A stretch of 64,000 bases of DNA from NCBI GenBank assembly GCA_030652255.1, contig JAUSAZ010000149.1, forward strand, positions 1 to 64,000, written 5' to 3'. The translations under genes and the position numbers were made by a program. The stretch's first letter is position 1. Every line of letters starts with the position of its first letter. Below the pieces are notes generated by a model. The model ran no database searches. It was given only the letters and a program-made list of their open reading frames with translations, and had not been told where the DNA came from. Source of the stretch: Myxococcales bacterium. GTDB lineage: Bacteria > Myxococcota_A > Polyangia > Polyangiales > Ga0077539. Below, piece by piece: positions 1 through 8,252 of the stretch.

Positions 1-2
1 CG

Positions 3-104
3 CCCGCGGTCGCGGCCCCGGCCCCTGCGCCCGCGCCGACCCCGATCGCGCCGCCGCGCCCGGCGCCGCCGCGCCCGGAGCCCGAGGCGCCGTTCACGTT
101 CTGA
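3..104 (+). CDS. C-terminal end of a Pro/Ala-rich protein (partial)
   Basis: An open frame enters the window from the left and ends with TGA, giving 33 residues made almost only of Pro, Ala and Arg and closing with the acidic-aromatic tail EAPFTF. Such tails are common on secreted or periplasm-spanning proteins of myxobacteria. Nothing of a catalytic domain is visible, so no function can be given. The next gene starts 45 bases later on the same strand and could be co-transcribed. Confidence 0.45.
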   Translation, partial: PAVAAPAPAPAPTPIAPPRPAPPRPEPEAPFTF

Positions 105-148
105 TCGTCCGTCGCTGCCACCGTCCATCTGCTCCGAAGGAACTCCCG

Positions 149-1207
149 ATGTCGGTCCACCCCCGCCTTGCTGCGGCGCTCTCCGCGGTCGCTGTCGCGC
201 TCCTGACCCCCGCAGCCGTCGCCTCGCCGTGGACCCTCCCTCGCGGCACCATCGTCTTCCAGGGCACCTTCCAGTACCAGACCGCGGACCGGGAGTTCTT
301 CGAGCGCGGCCCCTCGCGGAGCTTCCCCCTCGAGGGGCGCTACGTCGGCAACACCTTCACCCTCGGCCTCCGCGCGGGCATCACCGACCGCCTCGAGCTC
401 GACATCGCGCTGCCCATCCGCACGGTGGCGTACACCTCCGACCCGGTGCTCCTGGCCGAGCCCGCCGCCGGTTCGATGCAGTCCGCCGCGGACTTCTATC
501 GCCGCAACATCATCAACCTGTCGCGCACCGCGACGGGCATCGGCGACCTCTACCTCTCCGCCCGCTACCGCATCGCGCTCCGACCCTTCGCCTTCGCCGT
601 CGGCCTGCGCGTGAAGGCCCCGACGGGCTACGTCGGCCCCAGCGGCACCTTCGGCGACCGCCCGCGGTCCGCCTCGGAGTTCGCGATGTCCCCCGAGCGC
701 TACGCCTCCCCCGAGAACGTCCGCGACGACGTCACCCTCGGCGACGGCCAGCTCGACCTCATGCCCGAGCTCCTCCTCGGCTACGCCTTCCGAACGCGCA
801 CCTTCCTGCGCGCCGACCTCGGCTTCAACGGCCGCTTCGGCGGCGCCGGCCAGCAGGTCGTCGGCGCCCTGCGCGCGGGACAGTCCATCGGCGCCTCGGT
901 GGTGTTCTACGCCTGGGCGCAGGCGTACCTCAGCGTCACCGACGGCCGGGTCATCGGCGTCTCCGTCGCCGCGCAGGACCCCGAGCTCCCCGCGTCGGAG
1001 TACATCGGCACGCGCAACCTCCTGCTGCGCGATCTCCGCCTCGAGCGCGACCTCGTCGAGGTCGGCCTCGGCGCCATCGTCCGCATCAGCCGCGACGTCG
1101 AGCTCAACCTCGGGTACTCGCGCGGCCTCTGGGGCCGCAACGTCGCGCTCACCGACAGCCTCTTCGCCAGCATCGGCGTGCGCGCGCAGGTGCCCGGCCT
1201 CCAGTAG
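149..1207 (+). CDS. Putative outer-membrane beta-barrel protein
   Basis: 352 residues. Residues 1-25 form a Sec signal peptide (basic start, Ala/Leu/Val core, cleavage near AVASP). The rest alternates short hydrophobic and polar stretches with repeated patterns such as GLRAGITDRLELDIALP, GIGDLYLSARYRIALR and FAVGLRVKAPTG, as in the MetA-pathway/transporter-like barrel families of unknown substrate. It ends LRAQVPGLQ rather than with the classical aromatic residue. Likely sits in the outer membrane. Family resemblance is from pattern only; a substrate cannot be inferred. The gene is followed by a small hairpin and then a convergent methyltransferase gene. Confidence 0.75.
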   Translation: MSVHPRLAAALSAVAVALLTPAAVASPWTLPRGTIVFQGTFQYQTADREFFERGPSRSFPLEGRYVGNTFTLGLRAGITDRLELDIALPIRTVAYTSDPVLLAEPAAGSMQSAADFYRRNIINLSRTATGIGDLYLSARYRIALRPFAFAVGLRVKAPTGYVGPSGTFGDRPRSASEFAMSPERYASPENVRDDVTLGDGQLDLMPELLLGYAFRTRTFLRADLGFNGRFGGAGQQVVGALRAGQSIGASVVFYAWAQAYLSVTDGRVIGVSVAAQDPELPASEYIGTRNLLLRDLRLERDLVEVGLGAIVRISRDVELNLGYSRGLWGRNVALTDSLFASIGVRAQVPGLQ

Positions 1208-1212
1208 CCCGC

Positions 1213-1231
1213 ACGCCCTCCGCGGGGGCGT
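1213..1231. terminator. Hairpin between convergent genes
   Basis: ACGCCC and GGGCGT form a 6-bp GC stem around a 7-base loop in the 27-bp gap between two converging genes. There is no T-run on either side, so it may be a bidirectional intrinsic or hairpin-assisted terminator, or chance in GC-rich DNA. Confidence 0.3.
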
Positions 1232-1234
1232 CGC

Positions 1235-2710
1235 TCAGTCCTCGCGCGACCACACCAGCAGGCCCCGGGCGAGGTGGTCGCGCACGAAGCCCAGCACCTG
1301 CTCGCGCACGTTGTCGGCCGTGGTGCCGCAGAGCTCGGCGTACACCCGCACCCCGTCGCGCACCGTCGCCTGGGTGCTGATCGCCTCCAGGAGCGCCCAG
1401 CTCGCCTCGCTGAGCTCGCGGCTCACGGCGACGCCGCGCTCGGAGCGCACCCGCCACGTCGGCTCGACGCCGCGGTCGGGTGTCGCGCGCTCCTCGGTGA
1501 AGGCGAGCCCCGGGGCGGTGCGCACCCGGGCCGCGAGCAGGTCGGCGGGCTCGCGGGAGGCGAGGTCGATGGCGTCGCACCACGCGTCGATGGCCTCGCC
1601 GTCCATGGCGCCGATGGAGCGCACCGGCAGGCTGATGGTGAAGCGCCCGCCCGGCGGCAGGAGCAGCACCAGCGCGCGGGAGAACTCCGTCACCCCGAGC
1701 GCGCGGAGGTGCTGCCGGTAGCGCCGCACCGTCACCGCGTAGCCGTCGAGCGTCTCCAGCGAGCGGGCGGTGTACCCGACGGCCATCATGTCGGGGGACA
1801 TCCCCACCGCGGCGAAGACCGCCAGGTCGACCGCGGCGTCGCCGAGGGCGGCCCGGAGCCGGGCGTGCAGCGGCGCGTCGGGGCGCACCGGCGCGTCGAG
1901 CAGCACCAGGGCGCGGCCCGAGGGGGTGAGCACCCGAGGGGTCTGCGCGATCATCGCGACCGCGAACTCATCACCGTAGGCGCCGCCGTGGAGGTAGACC
2001 GCGGTGTCGACGTCCGGGGGCTGCGCGACGAAGGGCGGCTGCGAGAGCACGAGCTCGAAGCGGCGCCCGGCGACCGGCGCGAAGAGGTCGCCCGCGATGA
2101 ACTCCGCGCGCAGCCCGTTGAGCCGGGCGTTGAAGTCCGCCATCGCGATGGCCCGGGGGTTGATGTCGACGCCCACGGCCTCGGCGCAGCCGCGGGCGGC
2201 GGCGAGGAGGGCGAGGGTGCCGGCGCCGCAGCCGACGTCGAGGACGCTGCGCGGCGGCCGCGCAGGAACGAGCCGAGCGATCTCATGGGTGGTGGGCCCC
2301 GGGCCCATCACGGCGTCGCCGTCCTGCGAGAGCGGGTCGGAGAGCACCCAGAGCCCCATGAAGGGCATGAGCAGGAAGGGCGAGCGCACCTCGCCGTCGG
2401 CGTCGCGGGTGACGAGGCCGAGCTCGAGCGCGAGGGCCGCGAGCGCGGGCGTGAGGGCGCGCTCGACGCGGGCGAAGGGCACGCTGCCGAGGTAGGCGAA
2501 GACCAGGGCGAGGTCGCTCGCGGGCGTGTCGTCGAGGGCGAGGGCGTCGTGCACCAGCGGCAGTCGGAGGGCGTCGAAGAGCCCCCCGGCGATGGACTCG
2601 CCGCGGGCGATCGCGCGGTGGTCGTAGCCGACCTCGTCGAGGCGGGCGCGGAGCGCGTCGGCCTGGTCGGAGCTGAGCGTGGCGAGTCGATCGATGGCGC
2701 AGAGGGTCAT
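1235..2710 (-). CDS. SAM-dependent methyltransferase (MTS/PrmC-like fold)
   Basis: 491 residues from the ATG that opens MTLCAIDRL; the frame is open further upstream but that part would run into the divergent gene and looks non-coding. The core has the class I methyltransferase signatures: motif I VLDVGCGAG (residues 156-164), acidic loop VDIN (181-184) and the catalytic SQPPF loop (223-227), matching the (N/D/S)PP(Y/F) signature of enzymes that methylate amide or amino nitrogens on protein, rRNA or DNA. Residues 1-150 are an all-helical domain, perhaps for substrate recognition; residues after ~330 form a further unknown domain. Related proteins are often annotated 'methyltransferase small domain'. 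The substrate is unknown. It is divergent from the membrane-anchored protein that follows. Confidence 0.8.
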   Translation of the reverse strand: MTLCAIDRLATLSSDQADALRARLDEVGYDHRAIARGESIAGGLFDALRLPLVHDALALDDTPASDLALVFAYLGSVPFARVERALTPALAALALELGLVTRDADGEVRSPFLLMPFMGLWVLSDPLSQDGDAVMGPGPTTHEIARLVPARPPRSVLDVGCGAGTLALLAAARGCAEAVGVDINPRAIAMADFNARLNGLRAEFIAGDLFAPVAGRRFELVLSQPPFVAQPPDVDTAVYLHGGAYGDEFAVAMIAQTPRVLTPSGRALVLLDAPVRPDAPLHARLRAALGDAAVDLAVFAAVGMSPDMMAVGYTARSLETLDGYAVTVRRYRQHLRALGVTEFSRALVLLLPPGGRFTISLPVRSIGAMDGEAIDAWCDAIDLASREPADLLAARVRTAPGLAFTEERATPDRGVEPTWRVRSERGVAVSRELSEASWALLEAISTQATVRDGVRVYAELCGTTADNVREQVLGFVRDHLARGLLVWSRED

Positions 2711-2813
2711 TGGGGAGTGCTCCGAGGAGAGCACCACAGGCCCCCGGGTGTCGACGCCCGGCCATCGCCACGCCGGGTGGAACTTCCTGCCTCCCCGGGC
2801 GTCTGTACGCTCC

Positions 2814-3872
2814 GTGACGCGAAACTGGCGCCTCGAGTCGCTCGCTCTCCTCGGCCTCTGGGCGACCACGATGGCGCTGCTGCTCCTCGCGGCCCGCGTC
2901 CCCCTCCGCCCGGTGGTCTCACGGCCCTTCCGTCGCGCCTCGGTGACGCCGGTGACGCCGACGCGCCGTCCGCCGCTCCCCCGCAGCGTCGCTCCGAGCG
3001 GGCCCGCCGAGGCGCCGTCGGAGGCGCCCGTCGAGGCCACGACGGATACCTCCGACGGGCCCACCCGGGGGAGGGTGGGGGACGGCGCCGCGGTCGACGT
3101 CATCGAGTTCGAGCCCATCGACATCGTGGGCTACGGCGACGACCGCTACGAGGACGAGCCCTACGACGCCAACCTCGACTACTACCGCTGGCGCTACGAG
3201 TCGCGCTCCACCAACCGACGCTGGAGCCGCTCCTGGCTCCACCGCCGCGGCCGCGTCATGCGCCCCGCCGCACCGGCCTTCTTCGGCCAGACCATGGTCC
3301 CTCCGGGGGCCTCCGGGGACCCGTGTGAGGTCTTCCCGGGCGCGTGCACGTCGACGCAGGTCGGCGGCGCCTTCGACCCGCCTCCCTCGACCGCTCCGGC
3401 GCTGCCCGTCACCCCGTCGCTGCAGGTGGAGTCTGCGGCCCCCGCGGAGGTCTCCCGCGACGGCGACCTCTGGCGCCTCGCCAACGCCCGTCTCACCGTC
3501 TCCATCGACGCCCGCTGCCAGGTCACCACCCGCCGCACCGGCGCCCCGACCGTGCCGGCGGTCGTGACCTTCGCGCCGCCGGTGGAGGTGGAGTGCGTCC
3601 GCCACGAGACGGCCGTCCCGTGGGGCGATCGCGCGGGCGCCGCGATCGAGCTCAGCTGGAGCACCCCCGGCGGCTCGATGCGCGCCGTGGTGGCCCTCGC
3701 CGACGAGGGCGACGCCGCCGAGGCGAGCGTCGCGCGCACCGACCCGTCGGGCGAGACCTGGCTCACCAACCTGGGCAGCACATCGCTCACATGGACGATC
3801 GCCGGGAGCCCCGTGACGGTGGCTCCGGGCGCGGCGGTGCGGGTGATCGCGCGGCGGTCAGCGCGGGCGTGA
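2814..3872 (+). CDS. Single-pass membrane protein of unknown function
   Basis: 352 residues from a GTG start; this start places a single hydrophobic helix (ALLGLWATTMALLLLAA) near residues 10-28, whereas a later ATG would cut it. After the helix comes a Pro/Thr/Ser-rich linker, an acidic Tyr-rich stretch (YGDDRYEDEPYDANLDYYRW) and a C-terminal half (~210-352) of beta-strand character with two cysteines (CEVFPGAC). Probably inner-membrane anchored with an external C-terminal domain. No family recognised. Its 3' end overlaps the 3' end of the converging gene by 15 bases. Confidence 0.65.
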   Translation: MTRNWRLESLALLGLWATTMALLLLAARVPLRPVVSRPFRRASVTPVTPTRRPPLPRSVAPSGPAEAPSEAPVEATTDTSDGPTRGRVGDGAAVDVIEFEPIDIVGYGDDRYEDEPYDANLDYYRWRYESRSTNRRWSRSWLHRRGRVMRPAAPAFFGQTMVPPGASGDPCEVFPGACTSTQVGGAFDPPPSTAPALPVTPSLQVESAAPAEVSRDGDLWRLANARLTVSIDARCQVTTRRTGAPTVPAVVTFAPPVEVECVRHETAVPWGDRAGAAIELSWSTPGGSMRAVVALADEGDAAEASVARTDPSGETWLTNLGSTSLTWTIAGSPVTVAPGAAVRVIARRSARA

Positions 3873-4490
3873 ACGCTGGCGGACGGCGCGCGGCGGCGGC
3901 GCGGGCGGGGGAGAGAAGTTCATCGCGTAGTTGAAGGGCAGCACGCCGCTCTCGGGCCGGGGGAAGCGCACCTGCCGCAGCTCGGCGGCCATGCACGGCG
4001 CCACCGCGGGCGCGTCGGGGAAGCCCACCACGGAGACGTCGGTGAGCTCGCCGGTGCGGCTCACCACGAGGCGCAGCGACGCGCGCCCGGCGAGGCGGGG
4101 CCGGGTGGCGCGGGCGGCGTCGTAGCAGGTGCGCAGCCGCGGCTCCTGCATGCGCAGCAGGCGGGCCACGTCGGCCGCGCCGATGGGTCGGCTGAAGTCG
4201 ATCTCGCCGGGGGCGGCGCCGGTGCTGCCGCGGATCTCACCTTGCGGGCCGCGCTCGTGGTCGACGGTGCCGGTGCCGCCCACGTCGCCGCGGGCGCGCG
4301 GTGGGGGAGGCGGCGGCGGTGCGCGCGTTCCGGCGTCGACGGGAAACTCCCCGAGGTGGGACGACCCCGCGGTCGATCGGTGGATGGCCGAGGGCTGCGC
4401 GGAGGCGCTGCCCGCCGCAGTGGCGAGGGCCAGGGCGAGGGTGGCGAGAGTCCGGCGTCCAGGTTTCTTCACGCGGGTCGATGACCTCAT
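3858..4490 (-). CDS. Periplasmic AgmX/PglI-like C-terminal domain protein
   Basis: 210 residues with a signal peptide (TLATLALALATAAGSASAQ), a linker containing a run of seven prolines, and a C-terminal domain (~100-195) with the pattern IxxxxxxRLLRMQEPRLRTCYDAARATRP...LVVSRTGELTDVSVVG...PCMAAELRQVRFPRPESG. This is the TonB-C-like domain found at the end of myxobacterial AgmX/PglI adventurous-gliding proteins and many envelope proteins of the group. It lacks the TonB membrane anchor plus ExbBD neighbours, so its partner is unknown. The two Cys could form a disulfide. Start chosen at MRSSTRVKK, directly before the signal peptide. Confidence 0.75.
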   Translation of the reverse strand: MRSSTRVKKPGRRTLATLALALATAAGSASAQPSAIHRSTAGSSHLGEFPVDAGTRAPPPPPPPRARGDVGGTGTVDHERGPQGEIRGSTGAAPGEIDFSRPIGAADVARLLRMQEPRLRTCYDAARATRPRLAGRASLRLVVSRTGELTDVSVVGFPDAPAVAPCMAAELRQVRFPRPESGVLPFNYAMNFSPPPAPPPRAVRQRSRPR

Positions 4491-4542
4491 GGGCGCCACC
4501 GTAGCACTCCGCCCGGGCCGCCTGGGGTACCGTTCGCGCACG

Positions 4543-5781
4543 ATGGAAGAGCGGGCGAGCGCTGTGTCGCGCCGGGCGACGGTGTGGGCAATGGTGCTCC
4601 TGGGGGCGATGAACCTCCTCAACTACATCGACCGCTTCGTGCTCCCGGCGATCATCGAGTCGGTGCGCGCGGACATCCCGATGACCGACGCGCAGCAGGG
4701 CGTCGCGCTCACGGCCTTCATCTGGGTCTACATGCTCGCCTCGCCGGTCTTCGGGCGCCTCGGCGACACCCGCTCGCGGCGCCACCTCCTGGCCTTCGGC
4801 GTGGCCCTCTGGTCGCTCGCCACCGCCGCCGCGGCCTTCGCCACCACCTTCGCGGGCCTGGTCGCCGCCCGCGCGGCCGTCGGGGTCGGCGAGGCCGCGT
4901 ACGCCACCATCGCCCCGGCCCTCATCGGCGACTATTTCCCTCGGGCGAAGCGCGGCCGCGCCATGGCGGCCTTCTACCTCGCCATCCCGGTGGGCAGCGC
5001 GCTCGGGTACATCCTCGGCGGTCGCATCAACCACGCCGCGGGCTGGCAGACGGCCTTCCTCGCCGTGGGCCTGCCGGGCCTGCTGCTCGCCGCCGCCGCC
5101 CTCACGCTCACCGAGCCTCCGCGCGGGCACTTCGACGACGAGCCCGCCGCCGCCCCGCTCCCGTTGCTCGACACGCTCCGCGCCCTCGCGCGCAACCGCG
5201 AGTACGTGGTCACCGTCGCCGGGACCGTGGCCTACACCTTCGCCCTCGGCGGCCTCGCGCAGTGGATGCCCACGTACCTCATCCGGGTGCGCCACATGGA
5301 CGGCGCCGCCGCCAACACGGTCTTCGGCACGCTCACCGTGCTCTCCGGCCTCCTCGGCACCTTCCTGGGCGGGTGGCTCGGCGACCTGCTCCGCGGCCGC
5401 GTGCGCCACCCGTACCTCCTGCTCTCCGGGGTCTCCACACTGCTCGCCGTCCCCTTCGCGGTGCTGGCCTTCACGCTCCCCGGCGCCGACCAGCGCTGGG
5501 CCGCGGTCTTCGTCGCCGAGACCCTGGTCTTCGTGTGCACCGGGCCCGCCAACACCATCCTGGTCGACTGCGTGCCCGCGGCGATGCGCACCATGGGCTT
5601 CGCGGTGTCGATCCTGGTGATGCACGTGCTCGGCGACGCCATCTCGCCCGCCATCATCGGCCTCGTGAGCGACCGCAGCTCGCTCCAGACCGCCGTGATG
5701 CTGGTGCCGCTCGCCTTCGCGCTCGGCGGCGCCGTGTGGGTGATCGGCTCGCGCCGGCTCGCGCCCCCGGAGAGCCCTTGA
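4543..5781 (+). CDS. Spinster-type MFS transporter
   Basis: 412 residues with about 12 hydrophobic helices. The first helix carries NLLNYIDRFVLPAII, the signature opening of the spinster branch of the major facilitator superfamily, and the loop between helices 2 and 3 has GRLGDTRSRRHLL, the conserved MFS motif A. Spinster homologues in eukaryotes move lysophospholipids or sphingosine-1-phosphate; bacterial substrates are mostly unknown. The stop codon overlaps the start of the acyltransferase gene by four bases, so the two are translationally coupled. That pairing suggests a lipid substrate (inference). Confidence 0.88.
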   Translation: MEERASAVSRRATVWAMVLLGAMNLLNYIDRFVLPAIIESVRADIPMTDAQQGVALTAFIWVYMLASPVFGRLGDTRSRRHLLAFGVALWSLATAAAAFATTFAGLVAARAAVGVGEAAYATIAPALIGDYFPRAKRGRAMAAFYLAIPVGSALGYILGGRINHAAGWQTAFLAVGLPGLLLAAAALTLTEPPRGHFDDEPAAAPLPLLDTLRALARNREYVVTVAGTVAYTFALGGLAQWMPTYLIRVRHMDGAAANTVFGTLTVLSGLLGTFLGGWLGDLLRGRVRHPYLLLSGVSTLLAVPFAVLAFTLPGADQRWAAVFVAETLVFVCTGPANTILVDCVPAAMRTMGFAVSILVMHVLGDAISPAIIGLVSDRSSLQTAVMLVPLAFALGGAVWVIGSRRLAPPESP

Positions 5782-7094
5782 AGGCCCTCATCCGCGCGCT
5801 GCTGGAGGCCCTGGTGGGCCTGTACTACCCGGTCATCGCGCTGGAGGGGCGCGACCGGGTTCCGTGGTCGCAGCCGTGCCTCTTCGTGCTCAACCACCCC
5901 AACGGCCTGCTCGACCCGATGGTGCTGCGCCTCGGGCTCCGGCGGCCGGTGCGCTTCCTCGGCAAGAGCACGCTCTTCGGCAACCCCCTCGGGCGGGTGA
6001 CCATGGAGGCCTTCGGGGGCATCCCCGTGTTTCGCCACCGTGACGTCGGGGGCGGCGGGGGCGATCCCAGCCGCAACGAGGAGACCTTCGCGCTCTGCCG
6101 CGCGGCGCTCGGCCGCGGCGAGTGGATCGCCCTCTTCCCCGAGGGCACCTCCCACTCCGACCCGACGATGAAGCCCCTGAAGACGGGCGCCGCGCGCATC
6201 GCGCTGTCCGCCGTGAAGGAGCACCCGGGCGAGCTCCGGCTGGTGCCGGTGGGGCTGTTCTACGAGGAGAAGGCGACCTTCCGGTCGCGCGCGCTGCTCA
6301 CCGTGGGCGACCCCCTCGCGGCGCGCGATTACCTGGATCGGTATGTCGCCGACGAGCGGGCCACCGTCGACGCGCTCACCGACGACCTGCGCGCGGGCCT
6401 CGACGCGGTGGTGCTGCAGGCCGACACGCGCGAGCTCGTCGAGGGCGTCGCCCGCGTCGCGCAATGGACCCTCGACCCCGCCGCGCGCGAGGACCTCACG
6501 GCGTCGCGGCGTCGCGCGGGCGAGATGCTGGCGGCGTGGCGGACGTTGCAGGCGCACGACCCGGCGCGGGCCGAGGCGCTGCTGGCATCGGGGCGGGCGT
6601 ACCTCGCGGCGGTGGCGGCGCTGGGCGTGCGCGACCCGTGGGCGCTGGAGGTCGAGCGGGTGACCGTCGGGTCGACGGCGCGGGCGACGCTGTGGCTGGC
6701 GGCGGTGGCGCCGCTGGCGGCGGCGGGCGTGGCGCTGGGGTGGCCGATGTACCGGCTGGCGGGCAGGGTTGCGGGCCGGGTGGTGCGCGGCGCAGAGGAC
6801 GTGTTGGGCACGGTGAAGCTCCTATCGGGCCTGCTGCTGGTGCCGCTGGGGTGGGCGGTGGCCGCGGTGGTGCTGGCCTGGGGCGCTGGCCTGGGCTGGT
6901 GGGCGGTGGTCGCGATGGCGGTGCTGGGGCCTGCGGGTGGGTACGCGGCGCTGCGGTGGGAGGAGCGCTGGGAGGGCGCGATGGAGGCGCTGCGGATGGC
7001 GCGGCTGCGGCGCGAGCGGCCGGGAGAGGTGGAGGCGCTGGCGGCGCGGCGGCGGGCGCTGATGGAGGAGATCGCGGGCGCGCTCGGGGCCTGA
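5778..7094 (+). CDS. GPAT/PlsC-like glycerolipid acyltransferase
   Basis: 438 residues from a TTG start that overlaps the MFS stop (TTGA). The acyltransferase domain fills residues ~10-230: block I NHPNGLLDP with His40 and Asp46, block II around GKSTLFGNPLG, block III FPEGTSHS (120-127) followed by PLKTGAARIAL. NHPN-x-L-x-D and FPEGTSHS plus LKTGAARIAL are closer to yeast-type glycerol-3-phosphate acyltransferases than to classical PlsC (NHxxxxD). The C-terminal third has two hydrophobic segments (~300-325, ~345-375). Expected to acylate glycerol-3-phosphate or a lysophospholipid at the inner membrane. Codon use becomes very G-rich after ~residue 250. Confidence 0.85.
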   Translation: MKALIRALLEALVGLYYPVIALEGRDRVPWSQPCLFVLNHPNGLLDPMVLRLGLRRPVRFLGKSTLFGNPLGRVTMEAFGGIPVFRHRDVGGGGGDPSRNEETFALCRAALGRGEWIALFPEGTSHSDPTMKPLKTGAARIALSAVKEHPGELRLVPVGLFYEEKATFRSRALLTVGDPLAARDYLDRYVADERATVDALTDDLRAGLDAVVLQADTRELVEGVARVAQWTLDPAAREDLTASRRRAGEMLAAWRTLQAHDPARAEALLASGRAYLAAVAALGVRDPWALEVERVTVGSTARATLWLAAVAPLAAAGVALGWPMYRLAGRVAGRVVRGAEDVLGTVKLLSGLLLVPLGWAVAAVVLAWGAGLGWWAVVAMAVLGPAGGYAALRWEERWEGAMEALRMARLRRERPGEVEALAARRRALMEEIAGALGA

Positions 7095-7132
7095 AGAGCG
7101 CCGCAGCTCCGGGGAGCATCCGCTCACCCCGT

Positions 7133-7284
7133 CAGTCCCCGCCCTCGCCCGCAGCGAAGCGGAGGGCCGCGACCGCCCACGATGCCAGTCCCCGTCCTTG
7201 CCTGGCGGGGGGGCTCGTCGAGATCGGGGACTGATGGGTGTGCGGTCGCGGCCCTCCGCTTCGCTGCGGGCGAGGGCGGAGACT
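7133..7284. repeat. Long inverted repeat, possibly a REP/MITE-like element
   Basis: A perfect 36-bp arm at 7140-7175 is matched in reverse complement at 7243-7278, extended outward by near-matching CAGTCCCC and GGAGACTG. Inside lies a second shorter pair, CAGTCCCCG (7186-7194) and CGGGGACTG (7225-7233). The whole unit sits in the 243-bp gap between the acyltransferase and a converging gene and could fold into a large cruciform or RNA hairpin. It may end transcription from both sides, or be a mobile palindromic element. No other copy is seen in this window. Confidence 0.75.
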
Positions 7285-7337
7285 GATGCGGGGCGGTCGG
7301 GAGCTGATGACGTGGGTGGGTCGGCGACCCGCTCGGC

Positions 7338-8036
7338 TCAGCGCGTTTCGGTGGGGCGGTCGAGCGTGAGCACCGTGCGGGAGGCGGTGCTGCCCGCGCG
7401 GTCTTCGATGGTCACGCGGTGCGTCTCGAAGTCGGCGGTGACGGCCGCGTCGCCGTCGAGGGCCGTCGGGTCGGCGTCGAAGGCCCGGGTGACCCGCGAC
7501 TGGTCGACGTCGCAGTGCGCGTAGCCCGTCGGGAGCGCGCCGTACACGGTGCGGCCGCCGCACACCACCTCGACGTGGCAGTTGAAATCCATCATCGACA
7601 CGGGCGCCACGCGCACGGTGCACGCCTCGCCGGCGCTGAGGCCCATGTTGCTGGACTCGGTGACGCGCGCGGGGCGCTCGATGGCGGTGGTGAAGCGCTC
7701 GAAGCCCAGCGCTGCGGCCATCGGCCGCCGGCAGGCGCCGAGGCCCCCGGCAGCGGCGGGGGCGAGGTGCGCCGAGGCGGCGCTCGAGGCCATCGTGGAG
7801 TGCCACGCGGCGCGGCGCATCGCGCGGTGCTCACACATGGTCATCATCGCGAGGAAGGGGGCCACCATCGCGAGGCTGCCCAGGCATCGCATGCCCATGG
7901 CCCAGCGGCGGCGCTCGTACTCGGTGCCGGCCGTCGGGGCGCGCGCCGAGGCGAGCTCCTCCTGGGCCTCACGCAGCTCTTGCCGCAGGCAATCGTTCTC
8001 GGCCTGCAACGCTTCACGGGGATCTCGGTAGGTCAT
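7338..8036 (-). CDS. Hypothetical membrane-anchored protein with N-terminal coiled coil
   Basis: 232 residues. Residues 3-35 (ALQAENDCLRQELREAQEEL) are a heptad-patterned coiled coil, followed by one hydrophobic segment (CLGSLAMVAPFLAMMTMC) and a C-terminal domain of beta character containing CHVEVVCGG. The C-terminal part may be a carbohydrate- or protein-binding extracytoplasmic domain like those found in many myxobacterial proteins with PEGA-type or similar folds; I do not recognise the family. Divergent from the aldolase gene. Confidence 0.65.
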   Translation of the reverse strand: MTYRDPREALQAENDCLRQELREAQEELASARAPTAGTEYERRRWAMGMRCLGSLAMVAPFLAMMTMCEHRAMRRAAWHSTMASSAASAHLAPAAAGGLGACRRPMAAALGFERFTTAIERPARVTESSNMGLSAGEACTVRVAPVSMMDFNCHVEVVCGGRTVYGALPTGYAHCDVDQSRVTRAFDADPTALDGDAAVTADFETHRVTIEDRAGSTASRTVLTLDRPTETR

Positions 8037-8149
8037 CGAAGCCTCGACTCCTCTCCGGCGCACGCGCCCGGTGTGTCCCTCCACTCTTGCTCCATCGCGC
8101 TCGCCCCCGCAACCGTCCACGCGCATGGCACCGGCCGGCGTCGTCACGA

Positions 8150-8179
8150 TTGATCCCGCGCGGGGCCTTCGGGTACGGT
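8150..8179 (+). promoter_or_regulatory. Candidate promoter for the aldolase gene
   Basis: TTGATC and TACGGT are separated by 18 bases, about 75 bases before the aldolase ATG, in the 216-bp gap between divergent genes. The rest of this gap shows nothing recognisable. Confidence 0.3.
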
Positions 8180-8252
8180 CGCGCGGCCCTACATCGCCCC
8201 CCCGTCGGTCACACCGGCACAGGCCCACGCAACGCGGAGACACAAAGGTCCA

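Noticed and set aside
161-190. Possible CRISPR or tandem repeats in low-complexity GC regions, including the Gly-X-Y coding stretch
   Set aside because: No direct repeats with unique spacers; the repeats found are protein-level Gly-X-Y (9679-9768) or the origin repeats.
229-1380. Second plus-strand frame inside the barrel gene
   Set aside because: Arg/Pro/His-rich product, no ribosome site, no domain.
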